Below, in pieces: positions 21,163 through 32,543 of a stretch of DNA of 64,000 nucleotides (its first letter is position 1; each line of letters starts with the position of its first letter). A program made the position numbers and the translations under genes. The notes beneath the pieces are model-generated. The model saw only the letters and a program-made list of their open reading frames with translations, did no database searches and had not been told where the DNA came from. Source of the stretch: Membranipora membranacea. Its lineage: Eukaryota; Bryozoa; Gymnolaemata; Cheilostomatida; Membraniporidae. The stretch lies in NCBI GenBank assembly GCA_914767715.1, contig OU612068.1:28334001-28398000 (forward strand), written 5' to 3'.

Positions 21163-22161
21163 TTAGGAATCTTTGCGTTTGGCACCATTGGCAGAGTGAG
21201 TTTTTACAGAGTGTTCATCTAAATATAGTTTAAGCTCGGTGGGAAAGTCAGTCATGATACCAGAGGCTCCGCACTGGAGAGCACGTCTCCACTCATGTTC
21301 ATTATTCAACACAAAAAAATATGTCAAAACGCCTCTCTTCTTCAGATGAGTAATTATCTTCTCATTGGTTATCATTGGATCCAGGACTGATAATACAATT
21401 TTCAGCCACCAAGTACCGGCTCTCTCCGGAAACGTTTCCGCTCTTTCCGCAAATAGACTACACATTGGAATCTCATAGTAGTTTGCATATAAAGGTAGAA
21501 AAGGCAGCAAGCCTGTGTAATACCAGAGTAGAGTTTTGAGTATCTCCGGTAGCGTATACAGAGTGTAGATGTTCTTATTACAGGGGCGTATATTCTTAGT
21601 GATGGATGAAGAGCCGTTGCCCCAGACTGTGATGCTTTCCCTCTTATATTTCTGTATCAGCTGATTAACAATGTAAACAAGCTTAATGTTGTTTGATTTG
21701 ATGTCAACATTCATCGGCATTTTAGGATATTTCTTGAATAAATCTTCAAGCAGCAGAATCCTTCTCTCTTCTTTCGGGATATTTTTGGTGATTTCGAAGC
21801 GATGATCAAAGTCAAGGCGTTGAGTGCACGACAAAGGAGGTAGATCGGCGTATAGAGTATTACTAATGAGAATATCCTCACCGCATAGTCTACAGAGGTT
21901 ATTATCATGCGCTACCATTGCATATTCATCTTTGGTGAGTTGGCAATCTATTTCAAACATGTCTGTGCCGAGTGACGCGGCATGATCAAAAGCCTTCATA
22001 GTGTTCTCTAGATTTTCACCAGCACCACCTCTGTGGCTGATATGTAAGCATACTGGGCCTGTAGCTTTTATATCTCCATACAGGATACGGGGGTACTTTC
22101 TACAGAGGTAGGATACAAGACTAAATCCAGCAAACAAGGTTGCTACAAGTTCAAGCACCAT
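21163..22161 (-). CDS. Glycerophosphodiester phosphodiesterase, GDPD1/GDPD3 type
   Basis: A 332-aa GDPD-domain enzyme. The GDPD1/3 (GDE4/GDE7) group acts as lysophospholipase D, splitting lysophospholipids or N-acyl lysophospholipids to lysophosphatidic acid, at membranes. An N-terminal hydrophobic segment (residues 3-20) is the likely anchor. The catalytic signature is complete: HRGG at 43-46, ENT at 52-54, FEID (E70, D72), then VAHD (H85). A second hydrophobic stretch is around LLWYYTGLLPFLPLY. The domain ends with CGASGIMTDFPTEL, typical of the family, followed by a polar tail. The coding region has no introns, unlike every other gene here. A splice acceptor (TTTTTGTTCCAG, exon from 22202) upstream of the ATG suggests one intron in the leader. 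Which paralogue it is cannot be told from sequence alone. Confidence 0.93.
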   Translation of the reverse strand: MVLELVATLFAGFSLVSYLCRKYPRILYGDIKATGPVCLHISHRGGAGENLENTMKAFDHAASLGTDMFEIDCQLTKDEYAMVAHDNNLCRLCGEDILISNTLYADLPPLSCTQRLDFDHRFEITKNIPKEERRILLLEDLFKKYPKMPMNVDIKSNNIKLVYIVNQLIQKYKRESITVWGNGSSSITKNIRPCNKNIYTLYTLPEILKTLLWYYTGLLPFLPLYANYYEIPMCSLFAERAETFPERAGTWWLKIVLSVLDPMITNEKIITHLKKRGVLTYFFVLNNEHEWRRALQCGASGIMTDFPTELKLYLDEHSVKTHSANGAKRKDS

Positions 22162-22482
22162 AGTTCTTCACAAAGTTTTTATCTCAGCAACTAGCTTTTG
22201 ACCTGGAACAAAAAGTTGATTTAGTTAGTAGAAAATATTGTCACAGTGTACAAACGATCAAGGATAAAAAGGGGAATAGGTATGTGTATGGATGTAAAAG
22301 TGACAGGTATCCATTAAAAATAAGAGCTCATGTTCACTTTATATGGTATACTCCACAAATCTCCTCAGTGTAGATTGAAAGTTTTTATTGATACCGATTC
22401 GATAAGCACAGAGTAATCTGCTCTTTGCTGATAGGTAGACAATTTCCTATGTTTATTTTAAATTCAGCGAGACTAGTATGAG

Positions 22483-22509
22483 CAGAGAGGGTATATCCCA
22501 CCCTCCCTG
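22483..22509. mobile_element. Family B mini-palindrome, 27 bp, near-perfect 7-bp TSD
   Basis: Arms CAGAGAGGG (22483-22491) and CCCTCCCTG (22501-22509) pair with one mismatch around a 9-base loop. Flanks are GTATGAG (22476-22482) and GTATGAC (22510-22516), six of seven bases identical. Same ends as the copies at 33351, 39688 and 39725. Confidence 0.7.
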
Positions 22510-25500
22510 GTATGACTTAGGTATGATTGAAGAGTATAGTATTTGCTGAATAATGTTCAGATAGAAGATCTGCGTGTGAGAATAACCACAATGCAGTGAC
22601 TCATGAGCACATCGCACATTTTTTCAGAATCTATGCAGGGAGGTTTTTCAGTCGGAGCTTTGATGGCAAAATTCCATCGGAGAGAAGGAACCCTAGATTT
22701 ATTATACTACAACAGCATACTAATTCTATATATGGGACATTTAGTTTTAGAGCCTCAACTGACCTAAGAACTAAGGTGTGTGGTTTTTAAGTCTTGAAAT
22801 GGGCCTTTCCTTGGAAAAAAAACCGGTTATTTGCGAACCTGTCACATGATTGGTTCAATGTTATACCATAAAACTTTTATGCAAAATATCACAATCATGC
22901 AGGTGGTCAATGCTTAGTTCGCAGGTTGGATCCTCACTGTGTTACAGCATCTCAAAAGGTTTTAATTGGATGTGGGCTGGCTTACCATTCACAAGAAATT
23001 CCTGCTTTGACCTTAAAACGAGGCAAAGATTTATCATATGGTGGCAATGTAGATAACACTATTATAATCAACATGATCTGCTAAAAAACAAATCAGAGTT
23101 ATTTGTGCAGCACCTGATGAAGAATTGTCATAATCACTCATCCTGCTGATATTGAGTTGATGCTGCTAATAGAGTAGTGTCTGCTGAAGAGTCACAGCTC
23201 CACAAATCAATAATTACAACCTTCATCTACAGTATTACAGTAATGTCATATCTGTCTACCGATGTATCAAAACAATGAGCTCTATAGCATCTGGGTGTCA
23301 AGCTAAGAAATAATGATCTTTGTATGCAAGTGATTGTCAGCCCCAGGGCATTATGTGCAAACAAAACAAGCATCATCTGTTCATAACTGAGTCATTAGGC
23401 CAAATTATTGCTCCAGGTCCTTTTTCGTCCTATCAGTGTCCAAAATTGATTTTTTTCTCATCTCTTGTTTAGAGGGCAGGGCTGATCAGAGACTGGTGAG
23501 AACTTTAGTGCTCTCAATGAGAAAGGATGCCATGGTGTTTTGCGTTTACATAATGGTGTTAATAATAAGGTTTATGCCCGTTCAGTTTGTTATCTTATCA
23601 TCAGCATCAACTTATGAGCATGTGCCAATGTGATAACCATGATAATAAAATGAGGATATGATTGAATTCATATCTAAGTTTGACTCTGTTATTTGGCACA
23701 GCTGTTCAGTAGTGGTATTATGTACGTATGGATGTGTAACACTGATATGTAATACAACGGTATGGAGTTGTTTTCATTGAACATTGTATATTGAGCAACA
23801 CAAACCATATGAAGCTGAGCCTAAGCTTTATAACTAACTAGCTTGGTAGGAACTCAACATAAAAAAAAGGAATTGCTTCATCGACTGCACGCGCACATGT
23901 ATGTCAATGGAAGCAATTCCTTTTTTTGCTATAAATGGTTATAATAAGACAAATAGCATGAATTACTAGAAGAGTGTGCTTGTATTCTGATAACCATCTC
24001 GACACACATATCCTAATTGGTAATTTGTAATATGATAGTGTCCTTGAGTTGACAGCAGTCTACTCAGTTACGTCAATGTAACCAATACTGATTGACCACT
24101 CTCCGGCGGGTATGAAGTTTGTGGCACTGCAGCGTTTGTAAATCCACCAATTGACAATGTAGGTAACTGGGCAAAAACCATGATGCTAGTGTGCTATCCT
24201 CACTGCATATACAGCTACCCTTTGTATCTTTTTTTTCTTATAAGAGAAGATGAAGGGAAGTTGTGCATGGTGTCATGAAAGGGTCAACAACGGATGTCCT
24301 GAGGTAGTAGTAGACGAGACAAGAATTGGTGTCCCGGGTGAGCTGAGGATTGCGCATTTGACCACCTCAACTGCCTTAACTGCAGTATGCCTCAGAAAAC
24401 CTGGCTTAACCATGGCAAGCCCACAGTACCCCAGTCCCTCTCAGCCAATCTAACACTAAAGAGTTATATAACTCCTTGCAACACTTACAGCACAATACAG
24501 GTGGTTGACTGGTGGTAATGTCATGTCATACTCAGACATAATTGTTTCCCTTTAGAGGACGGAGGCAATGATCTAGAGGATTTGTATTGAAACAGGGTAA
24601 TGCATGGGGTTAACTGTGCAGGCATGTTTCTTTGCAAAACATTCGGTTTTGTACGAACTATCTTCGGAGTATATCAATTAAAAGCAGCCAAATTCGCTGT
24701 CGTTTACAGCTTGATGACACTATATATCTGCATGTGAACGATTTGGGTGTGAATTTGCCCAATTGAAAGACCCAAGCGCAAGGCTTTCAATTAAAGTAAA
24801 AGCTAGGAATCTAAACGAAAACAACACACCCCTGGACGCTACTTCATACCTACATGACAAGTCCCCCTATTTTAAGACGAACGCTAACTACCTTCTCTAA
24901 TATGCCTTATTTGTTATCACAAACTTTTCTTATTTGCACAGGAGTGTTTTATCTTAGGCCTGCATTTAATAAAAATAGGCCATTTCGGTTGTTTTAACTA
25001 TCGATCAAGAATGTTCAAACAGCCAAGGTCATAGCTTCATAGCGTGTATCTTGAGATTCAGGTTTCACTCAAAGTCACGAGCAAGTGTCAGCACAAATGA
25101 CTGACAAATTCACTTGATTTGCAGCCTTGTTTCACTTTCAGACCTCCCTATTTCTCCCTTATTTAAGAGATGATGCTTTATTTTTAGGTATGATAGGTTG
25201 TAACACGGAGTAGGAGTACCCCTTGGTTGTTAGGTATAGACTACGTCTACTCACCCAATATAATCATCATATCATCCTAAGTTGATACAACACAATTCAA
25301 GGAGTAAAATTAATCCTTGCACAGTTGATGATGTTTTATCAAGGAGTAGGAGTCCTCAGTCAAACACACTCTAAAATTAAAAATGGTCATGATTCAGAAG
25401 TTCTTATCAGACAAATGCATTAGTGTAATCATTCTCCCTGGTGCAATACACATGGCACTCACCTTGTTGTATCCCAATCTTTCTACCAAGATATCATGTA

Positions 25501-26738
25501 TACTACAGGACGTCGGAGCCAACAGCACAAAGTCCAATGGGGATGAGTCTAACTTGCACAGTCACAGCAGGGTTGACTCATAATCAATGGATTTCCTCTC
25601 TCAATCACTGACTGCCTCATGACATAGTCTGACCTTTGACATAGAACAGACTCTAGGTTCATTGGTTCAGGGAATCTGAAAGAGTAATTACTTGACCAAT
25701 CAAAATCCCTTGACAAAAGTTTCTATTCTGATTCAAGTTATACTCTCATGTAGATAGGGAGGACAACTTAGAATTTTAGACTCAGGGAGTTGGGGACAAA
25801 AGGTTTAAACCCTCCTATTGACTTGTTAATACACCCAGACAGGACACCATATACATTATGAGTGAGGATACTTAATCGTGGGTAATGTTTGCTACTGAAT
25901 TGTGTAGTAGCAATGGTGTTATCATTGTATTGCGGTGCACAATTTAAGTTTTTTATTAATAACTCAATCAATTTCGATCGGATTTTAAGTTTGAAAATTG
26001 CTATATATTCACTGGATTTGTGCGATAAATTTTCTGTTGTATTTCGTTTAAAATAATGTTTTAGCTGAAAACTGATATCAAATGAATGGCTTCAAACTGC
26101 TTAATCTATTTCAAATTGAACTTCAAATCTTATTAAAATTGAGCGAGTTATTCATCAATAAAACCTGAAGTGTTGACTGCTACTGCACAATTTAACGGCA
26201 AAACATCACCCAGTGCATCAATACTGATGCTCCATATAAAGTCCTGTCTAGGTTTATTATCAAATTTATGGTTGATGTGTATAAAGTGTGTATAAATGAG
26301 AGCATATATGAAGACAGTGTTGAAAAAAATCAAAAATAAAGTCATATTAATAGAAAATGCTTTTCTACAAATCATTGTAGATAGCAATAATCACATATGT
26401 AGTGAATATGATGGATTAAGCGTGAAAAAAGAAGCCCCACAACATTTTCATTTTTGGATAATCTCATATAATCTCAGTTTTTAAAGTATCACACTATTTT
26501 TGAAGCCTCTTGAAGTGTCCTGCATTACAATGGGAGACTAGAGGCTGATGGCTGTGTGTAGCGTAGCGCTATCCGATGATTTCAAATTTTTCACTGTGGC
26601 AGTGGTGCACTTGTGGAGCTCATGTAGGCAAAAAAAGAATATTGTATACTTACATGTATATTTATAATAAATTATGAATAATTGGTTCTACCTGATATCT
26701 ACTTAATTAAAATTTATCTAACAGCAAACCTTGCCAGG
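22510..26738. other. Intergenic, no recognised gene
   Basis: Contains a hairpin with arms AAAAAAGGAATTGCTTC (about 23863-23879) and its complement (about 23910-23926) around a 30-base loop. An unrecognised 67-codon open frame lies at 24250-24453, richer in GC than its surroundings. A possible worn hairpin with AAGGAG...TCCTT ends lies at 25299-25318. None supports a gene call. Confidence 0.4.
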
Positions 26739-26747
26739 GCTTCATGT

Positions 26748-26790
26748 TAGCCTGGGCAGGCTGCCTTACCCGGACAGCCTGCCCAGGCTA
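26748..26790. mobile_element. Family A foldback insertion, 43 bp, perfect 9-bp TSD
   Basis: Perfect 16-bp inverted arms TAGCCTGGGCAGGCTG (26748-26763) and CAGCCTGCCCAGGCTA (26775-26790) around an 11-base loop. Flanked by GCTTCATGT at 26739-26747 and 26791-26799, with the next base T also shared. This is the cleanest copy: arms without mismatch and duplication without mismatch, so probably recent. Confidence 0.93.
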
Positions 26791-27466
26791 GCTTCATGTT
26801 ATCAAACCCATGAAGTATTGCCGGTCTGTATATTTTAAATTCTAACATTTTATGTTATGCAAATGCAGTTGAAGAACAGGATCAAAGTGATGAATAATTG
26901 AAGTGTATCATTTGTTCAACAGTTCAGTCAATGAATAAAAGAATTCTCGGACTGAAAGAGTTGTATAAGATTTATGTCAGTGCGTTAGTGTAAGGTTTCA
27001 TATCTTCTAACACCTCTGAACTTTTGATGCCTGACTGGACTTATATTCTTATCTCAAGCATACTGCTGTGAAAACCAGCAGCAGGCAATGTAACAGTTGT
27101 GTAGAAATGTATTGCTAAGCGATAAGGATCATCACTAAGAGTAAAACACCTTCTTTTTAGTAATGATGCATGACTTGATTTAGCAAGCATCATTGCAAAT
27201 TGAGTATTGTATTGTGAGGTCAGTTAGTCAGAATCATGTGAAATATAGTATCAATTGTGTCTGCTTAGAAAACAGTATAGGGTAGCGGAAATTGTTAGCA
27301 ATATAAAAGGTGTTCACGCCCACATTTTTGCACTGCACAGGCAATCTATTACTAATCAGCATTACTAATAAAGTAAATAATAATGGAGCTGCAGCTGAAA
27401 TATCATGAAAATATCACAACTGGTTAATTTATCACCTCAGGCTGAAATCTATAACCCATCATGTTC

Positions 27467-27471
<5 letters not shown>

Positions 27472-27517
<46 letters not shown>
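27472..27517. repeat. (AT)n microsatellite
   Basis: An uninterrupted run of about 23 AT units, in the 3' flank of the TPPP gene. Confidence 0.97.
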
Positions 27518-27519
<2 letters not shown>

Positions 27520-27858
27520 GCGCAATGTTACAAGATGGCCGGACAACGGGCATTTATGTGCTGATTTCAGTATCTATTCTTAAATTACAATCGCGAATAT
27601 TGTTGAAATACATCTCACAAGGATGCTCAGTGTACAGTTGTCGACATGAAAATTTAGCATCGATAATTAAAAAAAAAATTGCTCAACATCAAATAATAGA
27701 GATAAATAATAAAACTCAACAGTCCATTCTTTAGACACTGTAAGTAAACCATCCACACTTATCCATCTTTTTCTGGTGCGTTTCTGGTGGTGATGGAATG
27801 GCGAAAAAACGAGACAACAACTTGTTTAACTAATGTCACATAACCTATAAAAAAACTG

Positions 27859-30211
27859 TTAATTAGCCTTCACTTTTTTCTCATAAGTTCCTCTATCTTT
27901 ATATCCTTGTACATATCCATCCTTAGCGTTGACCTCCTCCCGTCCAGCGATCCCCTTCCCTTTACCGGAGTCGTCAAACCTCTCTCTATGTGTGCCTGTA
28001 TAGTTACTGGTATCTGTCATCCTATCAACTACATCCATCTTCTCTATCTTCTACGTTAATAGAAGACAAAGGATAACTAATAATAATATACTACTGCATT
28101 AGGGCAGCAGAGTACACTTTAACCTAAACCCAAGCTCACAAGAATACCTTAGGTGGGGTGCAGGGATGTTCAATAAGTGGGCGCTTGACACTAAAAAAAG
28201 ATCATAAAACTAAAGAATGCTGGTGGAACCACATTTATCTCAGCATGCAGCATAACACTTTAATTGTTTCATACCTATTCTTTTGGTAACTCAGGGTTTG
28301 GCGATCAGTGTTTAATGAGGCTTGATATAACAGGCCGGCGGGGTGACTGATTTACCAAACTTTCAAAGACATAGTTATATGATGAGTAATATAAATTTTT
28401 TCATTAAAGAGGTAGGAATCGAAGGGGGTGCACGGGGATTAATCATGTGAAGTGACAGGCAAGACCATTGGCTGATCAATGTAATTAGAGGCGGAGAATG
28501 GCCTTGGTCTCCGCCTCTAACAGCCAGTCCACGTTGCGTTCTCAAGTGGTCAAGTGTGTTATATAAGAAATTGTGATTCGCAGACACCCATAAATAAAGT
28601 TGAATAGAAGCTATGATATAGCTATTGTTGTGTTGGCTCATCACACTTGGGATTATAGGGTTTAATTACAACGGTCAATTTCAATCTTGACAATGGTATC
28701 TAGGCAACCTCTAAAACCATAAATCATAACGTCAAAATTGACCAATAAGAGCTCGTTAATTTTGAAGCGGATGATTTGAAATCATCGGAACTGGGCAATT
28801 TCGTATGACATTAGTCATATTTTCACCACTTTCCAATGCCATTATTGGAATGAAAATTTATTGGGCATGTGTATCACACAATTCCGCATCAGCTTGTCTG
28901 ATTCCCATTAAAAATAATTCACTGCTTCTCCTCTTAATTCCGAAAAAGCAGGAGGAATTTGAATGCTGCTAACCCCATTTGAATTTGATATGGCTGGGTG
29001 ATCGCTTTACATTGACTGGCCCTTATATACCGGCCGGTCGGTCTGGTAAATGGACTGTTTTAGGAAAACAAAGTTAGACACTGTCATCACCATAAACTGC
29101 CATGAGATGCAAATCCGTCAACACCTATCCTATGCTAGTCCCTATTAAGACAGATATGTATAGCTTGAATGTTTTAGATATAACTTGAGTCAGGTTCTAT
29201 AGTATGATTTTTTCTATAGTTTAATGAAAAAACTTTCTGTGAATATAATCATCAGCCAACATTGCTCGACATAAGATAACACATACTAGGTTATGCCTCT
29301 TACAGCGATACATAGTCACTTTTATATCAAGATCATAAAAGAGTGGAAAACACTTACAGTAGTACCACGTAGACCTGGGTCGTGGTCTGTGATGGTCGAG
29401 GTAATAGCAGTCACAGCAACATCTGAGCTCTCCAATGATTTGTCTTTTTGATATTTAGGTGCGATGGTTTTGATGAGTTCCTTGAATTGTCCTAAAGTGA
29501 TTTCTCTATTAATTTAAAGATAAGTAATACATTGGAGGGGTATACACCCAAGGGTGTTAGGAGCTAGAACAATCAACCTTGAAAGCTCCCCCAGTGGGAC
29601 TCGAACCCACAACTCCTGCAGCACCAATTGCCTGGCAGTGAATAGCAAGCGAGCTCATCAATATCCGCTTTCCATATATTATACCAATTAGGAAGGCAAG
29701 GAAAGTAATATGCATTAAATTTGGGTGATATGGCATCTCTCCTTGGAACACTAATAATTATTACACTACATCAAAAATCCCCATGTCTAAGTGCTCAGAC
29801 AGGAAAGGAATGTAAAGCCACACACTCGCACTTGCAGCAGTCTGAGCTCTTAGACTATAAATCCTAAAACAACCAGAATGTTACAGTTTAAAGTGCTGTG
29901 AAATAATAATTGGCAAGTCAAAATACTTTTGCAGCTTATAGTAGGTGATTGTGAAAATCGAATCAACTATGAAATATTTAAGTTATAACTTACTTTTTGC
30001 CTTTTTCTTTAACCTTGCTGAATGCGATATCAGTGTCAGTGGTCGTCAAACTTTTGCCATAAATTTTACAATCTTTAAACATTTTAGTGAGATTCTTATC
30101 AGAGAGAGTCCTCTTCTCAGTTTTGCTGTGATTACCGAAGTTACAGAATTTGTGAAACTGCTTTCCCAGTGTTCTCCCAGAACTCTCTGCACCACCACTT
30201 CCCTCCGCCAT
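27859..30211 (-). CDS. TPPP: Tubulin polymerization-promoting protein (TPPP/p25-alpha family)
   Basis: Microtubule-binding protein that bundles and stabilises microtubules; conserved in organisms with cilia. Three exons, 29994-30211, 29358-29505 and 27859-28050 (stop TAA), join in phases 2 and 0 to 185 aa. The p25-alpha core is clear: [19 protein letters not shown], then [11 protein letters not shown], then [15 protein letters not shown]. The C-terminal block [29 protein letters not shown] and [18 protein letters not shown] is the family's most diagnostic region and is intact. The N-terminus ([16 protein letters not shown]) is short and variable, as usual. The exon 3 acceptor AACGTAG at 28051 was chosen because it keeps frame. 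Intron 1 holds a SINE-like piece and a foldback element; intron 2 holds a perfect hairpin. TPPP2/3-like paralogues are not distinguished. Confidence 0.93.
28485..28520. repeat. Perfect 13-bp hairpin in TPPP intron 2
   Basis: TTAGAGGCGGAGA (28485-28497) and TCTCCGCCTCTAA (28508-28520) are perfect inverted repeats around a 10-base loop. Trimmed by one base the ends are TAG...CTA, as in family A, but the flanks show no 9-bp duplication. It may be an older or rearranged insertion. Confidence 0.8.
29585..29675 (-). repeat. tRNA-derived SINE-like fragment
   Basis: On the minus strand, a tRNA T-arm with 5-bp stem and TTCGAGT loop lies at 29594-29610, including a perfect RNA polymerase III B box, GGTTCGAGTCC (29597-29607). 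Upstream sequence looks like a worn anticodon and D-arm region (GAGCTCGCTTG...), but no matching 5' acceptor strand is found. It is therefore not a functional tRNA gene. It lies in TPPP intron 1. Confidence 0.55.
29784..29857. mobile_element. Foldback relative of the 16666 element
   Basis: Starts TGTCTAAGTGCTCAGAC and ends GTCTGAGCTCTTAGACTA, matching the ends of the 128-bp element at 16666-16793; the interior is shorter. The flanks share AAATCC, but the duplication is imperfect and shifted by one base, consistent with an older copy. It lies in TPPP intron 1. Confidence 0.7.
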
Positions 30212-30797
30212 TGTCCTTTAGTTTAGCTGTAAGTAGATAGAAGTAAATAAAGGATATGGTTTAGCAACTTGAAATAAGGTAAAATACTTGATATGAAAGG
30301 TGAGATCCACTCTGAATACAACTGAGCGACTAAATCTGAGCTCAGTAACCGGAGTACATCAAGAGACCAGATAGCACACACACATACTGTACATGTATTT
30401 ATATTATACTGTAATATTATAGTCTTATGTATTTGCTTGCACTAACACTAAGATTGACCTGACTCATCGATCAGGATGTGTAGTATATTTGATAGAGAAC
30501 ATTGCTACAAAATTACCATAATAACATTATATAATGTTGACCGGATTATGTGATCATTTCTAGATCACATCTCTGTCTTTGGTAATTAAGAATATGCACT
30601 CATATTGGACAGTAATGATGGTTTGTTCTTGTACCACCAGGGTTTGGTGTATTTTTATGCAATGCATATTAATCCGACTGCAATCAACCACAACACCGTT
30701 ATGGAACAAAAAGAATAAAGCAATAATAGTAGAAAATTTGAGATTTTAAAACCATTATTTCATGTTTGTTAAAAATCATTAATATTTTTGTGGATAA

Positions 30798-30828
30798 CAT
30801 CACAGAGTGAGGATATTACTCTGTGATG
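30798..30828. repeat. 11-bp hairpin between TPPP and HCF-1
   Basis: CATCACAGAGT (30798-30808) and ACTCTGTGATG (30818-30828) are perfect inverted repeats with a 9-base loop. No flanking duplication is seen. Confidence 0.75.
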
Positions 30829-32286
30829 CCATCGAGGAGCGGCTGCAGGATAAAAGATATCTCATTAGAGAGGATGGGTATCCTATCTTTATGACTCATC
30901 ATGGAGATGCATAAAATGGCCTGCTTTTATTCATTCTATGATATTTGCCAGAGGGGCCTGTCATTATTGATTTGCTGCCACTTTGCATAGACTTACACTG
31001 AACATGTAAATATCATTAGATAAAAAATGACATGATAAACGAGGGATATCAAATTCCCTGGATGAATTAGTGTCATAATGAGAGTTGCAGCAGCTCCATT
31101 GAGGAAGCATTACGTATAAATAAAATTTCAGCAAATGAAACGAGTACGCAGCAAATGAGGTGAAACCCCCATGGTACAGTACAACCCAAGTGCGCCTCCA
31201 TTCTGATTTTTATCCTGGGTTCTCCTGGCAACAGCTAAAACTTCTGAATGAATGCAGTCAATGTCATCCAACGTTCATTTATAACATTTCACCATTGCAG
31301 TTGTCACGAACTCTGGGGTTTCCTTTTTATTCCTCAAAAATGATCTATGATATTTTATAACACGCCTACTTCGCTTTACAACACATAGTAATAGTAACAG
31401 TATCCATTAACATGGTGTAAATTTACCTCCAGGCTAAAAGTAAAGTACTATATAAGGTAAATCTAGCCTTCCTCTACAATCCTGTTACAGCTTTAGAAAA
31501 CACAAACTACACGGCAAAACAGCTTCTTTCTATTATTATTTGCTAACACACAATCATAACAACATAAGCTCACTAACGCAGCCATTTGACAACCTCCCAA
31601 TCTTTGTGAATGTATACAGACAATATGGGTCAACCATCTAGTCAAACTAAAGTCCACATAATTTTAAAGTATGTACCAGCATCCTATCGGTATGATTACA
31701 GCTTGTATCTGCCACTAGCAGTTGTATCCCATTTGCACACATTTCATATAACGAGAATGGTTATTTGTGATTCATTTAATGTTCAACGCTAACAGTAAGT
31801 TCCATTAATTAATGAAGTATCAATCCTACAATTCACGCTGCAAAAAATTTCATCAGTACCTGTGTAATGTAGTGCACTGCCAGTCAAATTAACTGGCCTG
31901 ATAATTATTATTCCAGTCTTCTCTCATTCAGTAAAGTCCTCAGACTGATAGATATATGTATATGGATGATATATCCTTACTGCCTCAGGATGATTTCTCA
32001 TTGGCTAATGGCAAATGGCATAATAATTTTTTATCCTGGATATTCAGTTTATTGTATATCGCACATACATACAATACAGAACAATTAGGGGCTTAATTAT
32101 CTAACACCCTATCTATGTAACATTCTTAGCAGGTGCCCTCGTATCAGTATTTAAAACTCTCCTTGAATACCTCAACACTTCAGGGCGATGATTGGCATAT
32201 TGATTGCAATTTTTTGTTTCATTATGCGTTACCTTTTTTGCAAATTTATAAAATAAAAAACTGTGTGTTGATTGCACCACCTTTCT
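30829..32286. other. Intergenic between TPPP and HCF-1
   Basis: No gene recognised. TPPP and HCF-1 start codons are 4.7 kb apart and divergent, so this interval and its continuation to 34885 should hold both promoters. The rest of the interval is dense in small insertions, listed separately. Confidence 0.4.
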
Positions 32287-32368
32287 TAGCCTGTCTTGAC
32301 AAGCTTTGTTCGGTAGATGGGGGGCTTGTTCCCCCCACCCACCGTACAAAGCTTGTCATGAGAGGCTA
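32287..32368. mobile_element. Family A foldback insertion, 82 bp, perfect 9-bp TSD
   Basis: Left arm 32287-32309 and right arm 32346-32368 are 23-bp inverted repeats with two mismatches (left starts TAGCCTGTCTTGACAAGC). The inner part, CGGTAGATGGGGGG against CCCCCCACCCACCG, also pairs, so nearly the whole element is one hairpin. Flanked by CACCTTTCT at 32278-32286 and 32369-32377. It is the same subtype as the copy at 2231, whose loop is a G17 run. Confidence 0.93.
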
Positions 32369-32527
32369 CACCTTTCTACGCATTTGAATACAATATGGTT
32401 TCTGCAGTAAGAGAATGTCTTTGAAATTTCACACTCATATCATGATAACACTGGTCGGAAAATATTTTGTTCCAGAATCAATTTGGCATAGCTAGTAGCA
32501 TCACCATCTTATTGCACTACAAACCTC

Positions 32528-32543
32528 TTGCCTGCCCAGGCTA
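32528..32543. mobile_element. Minimal family A insertion, 16 bp, perfect 9-bp TSD
   Basis: Only TTGCCTGCCCAGGCTA separates two copies of ACAAACCTC (32519-32527 and 32544-32552). The 16 bases are both family A ends fused without a loop, with one change at the left end. The duplication shows it is an insertion, not a chance palindrome. Confidence 0.8.

Noticed and set aside
24250-24453. 67-codon open frame as a gene
   Set aside because: It resembles no family I know, has no partner exons in phase, and short frames are expected by chance.
29585-29675. Functional tRNA gene on the minus strand
   Set aside because: The T-arm and B box are good, but no matching acceptor 5' strand or sound anticodon arm can be drawn; a SINE-type relic fits better.
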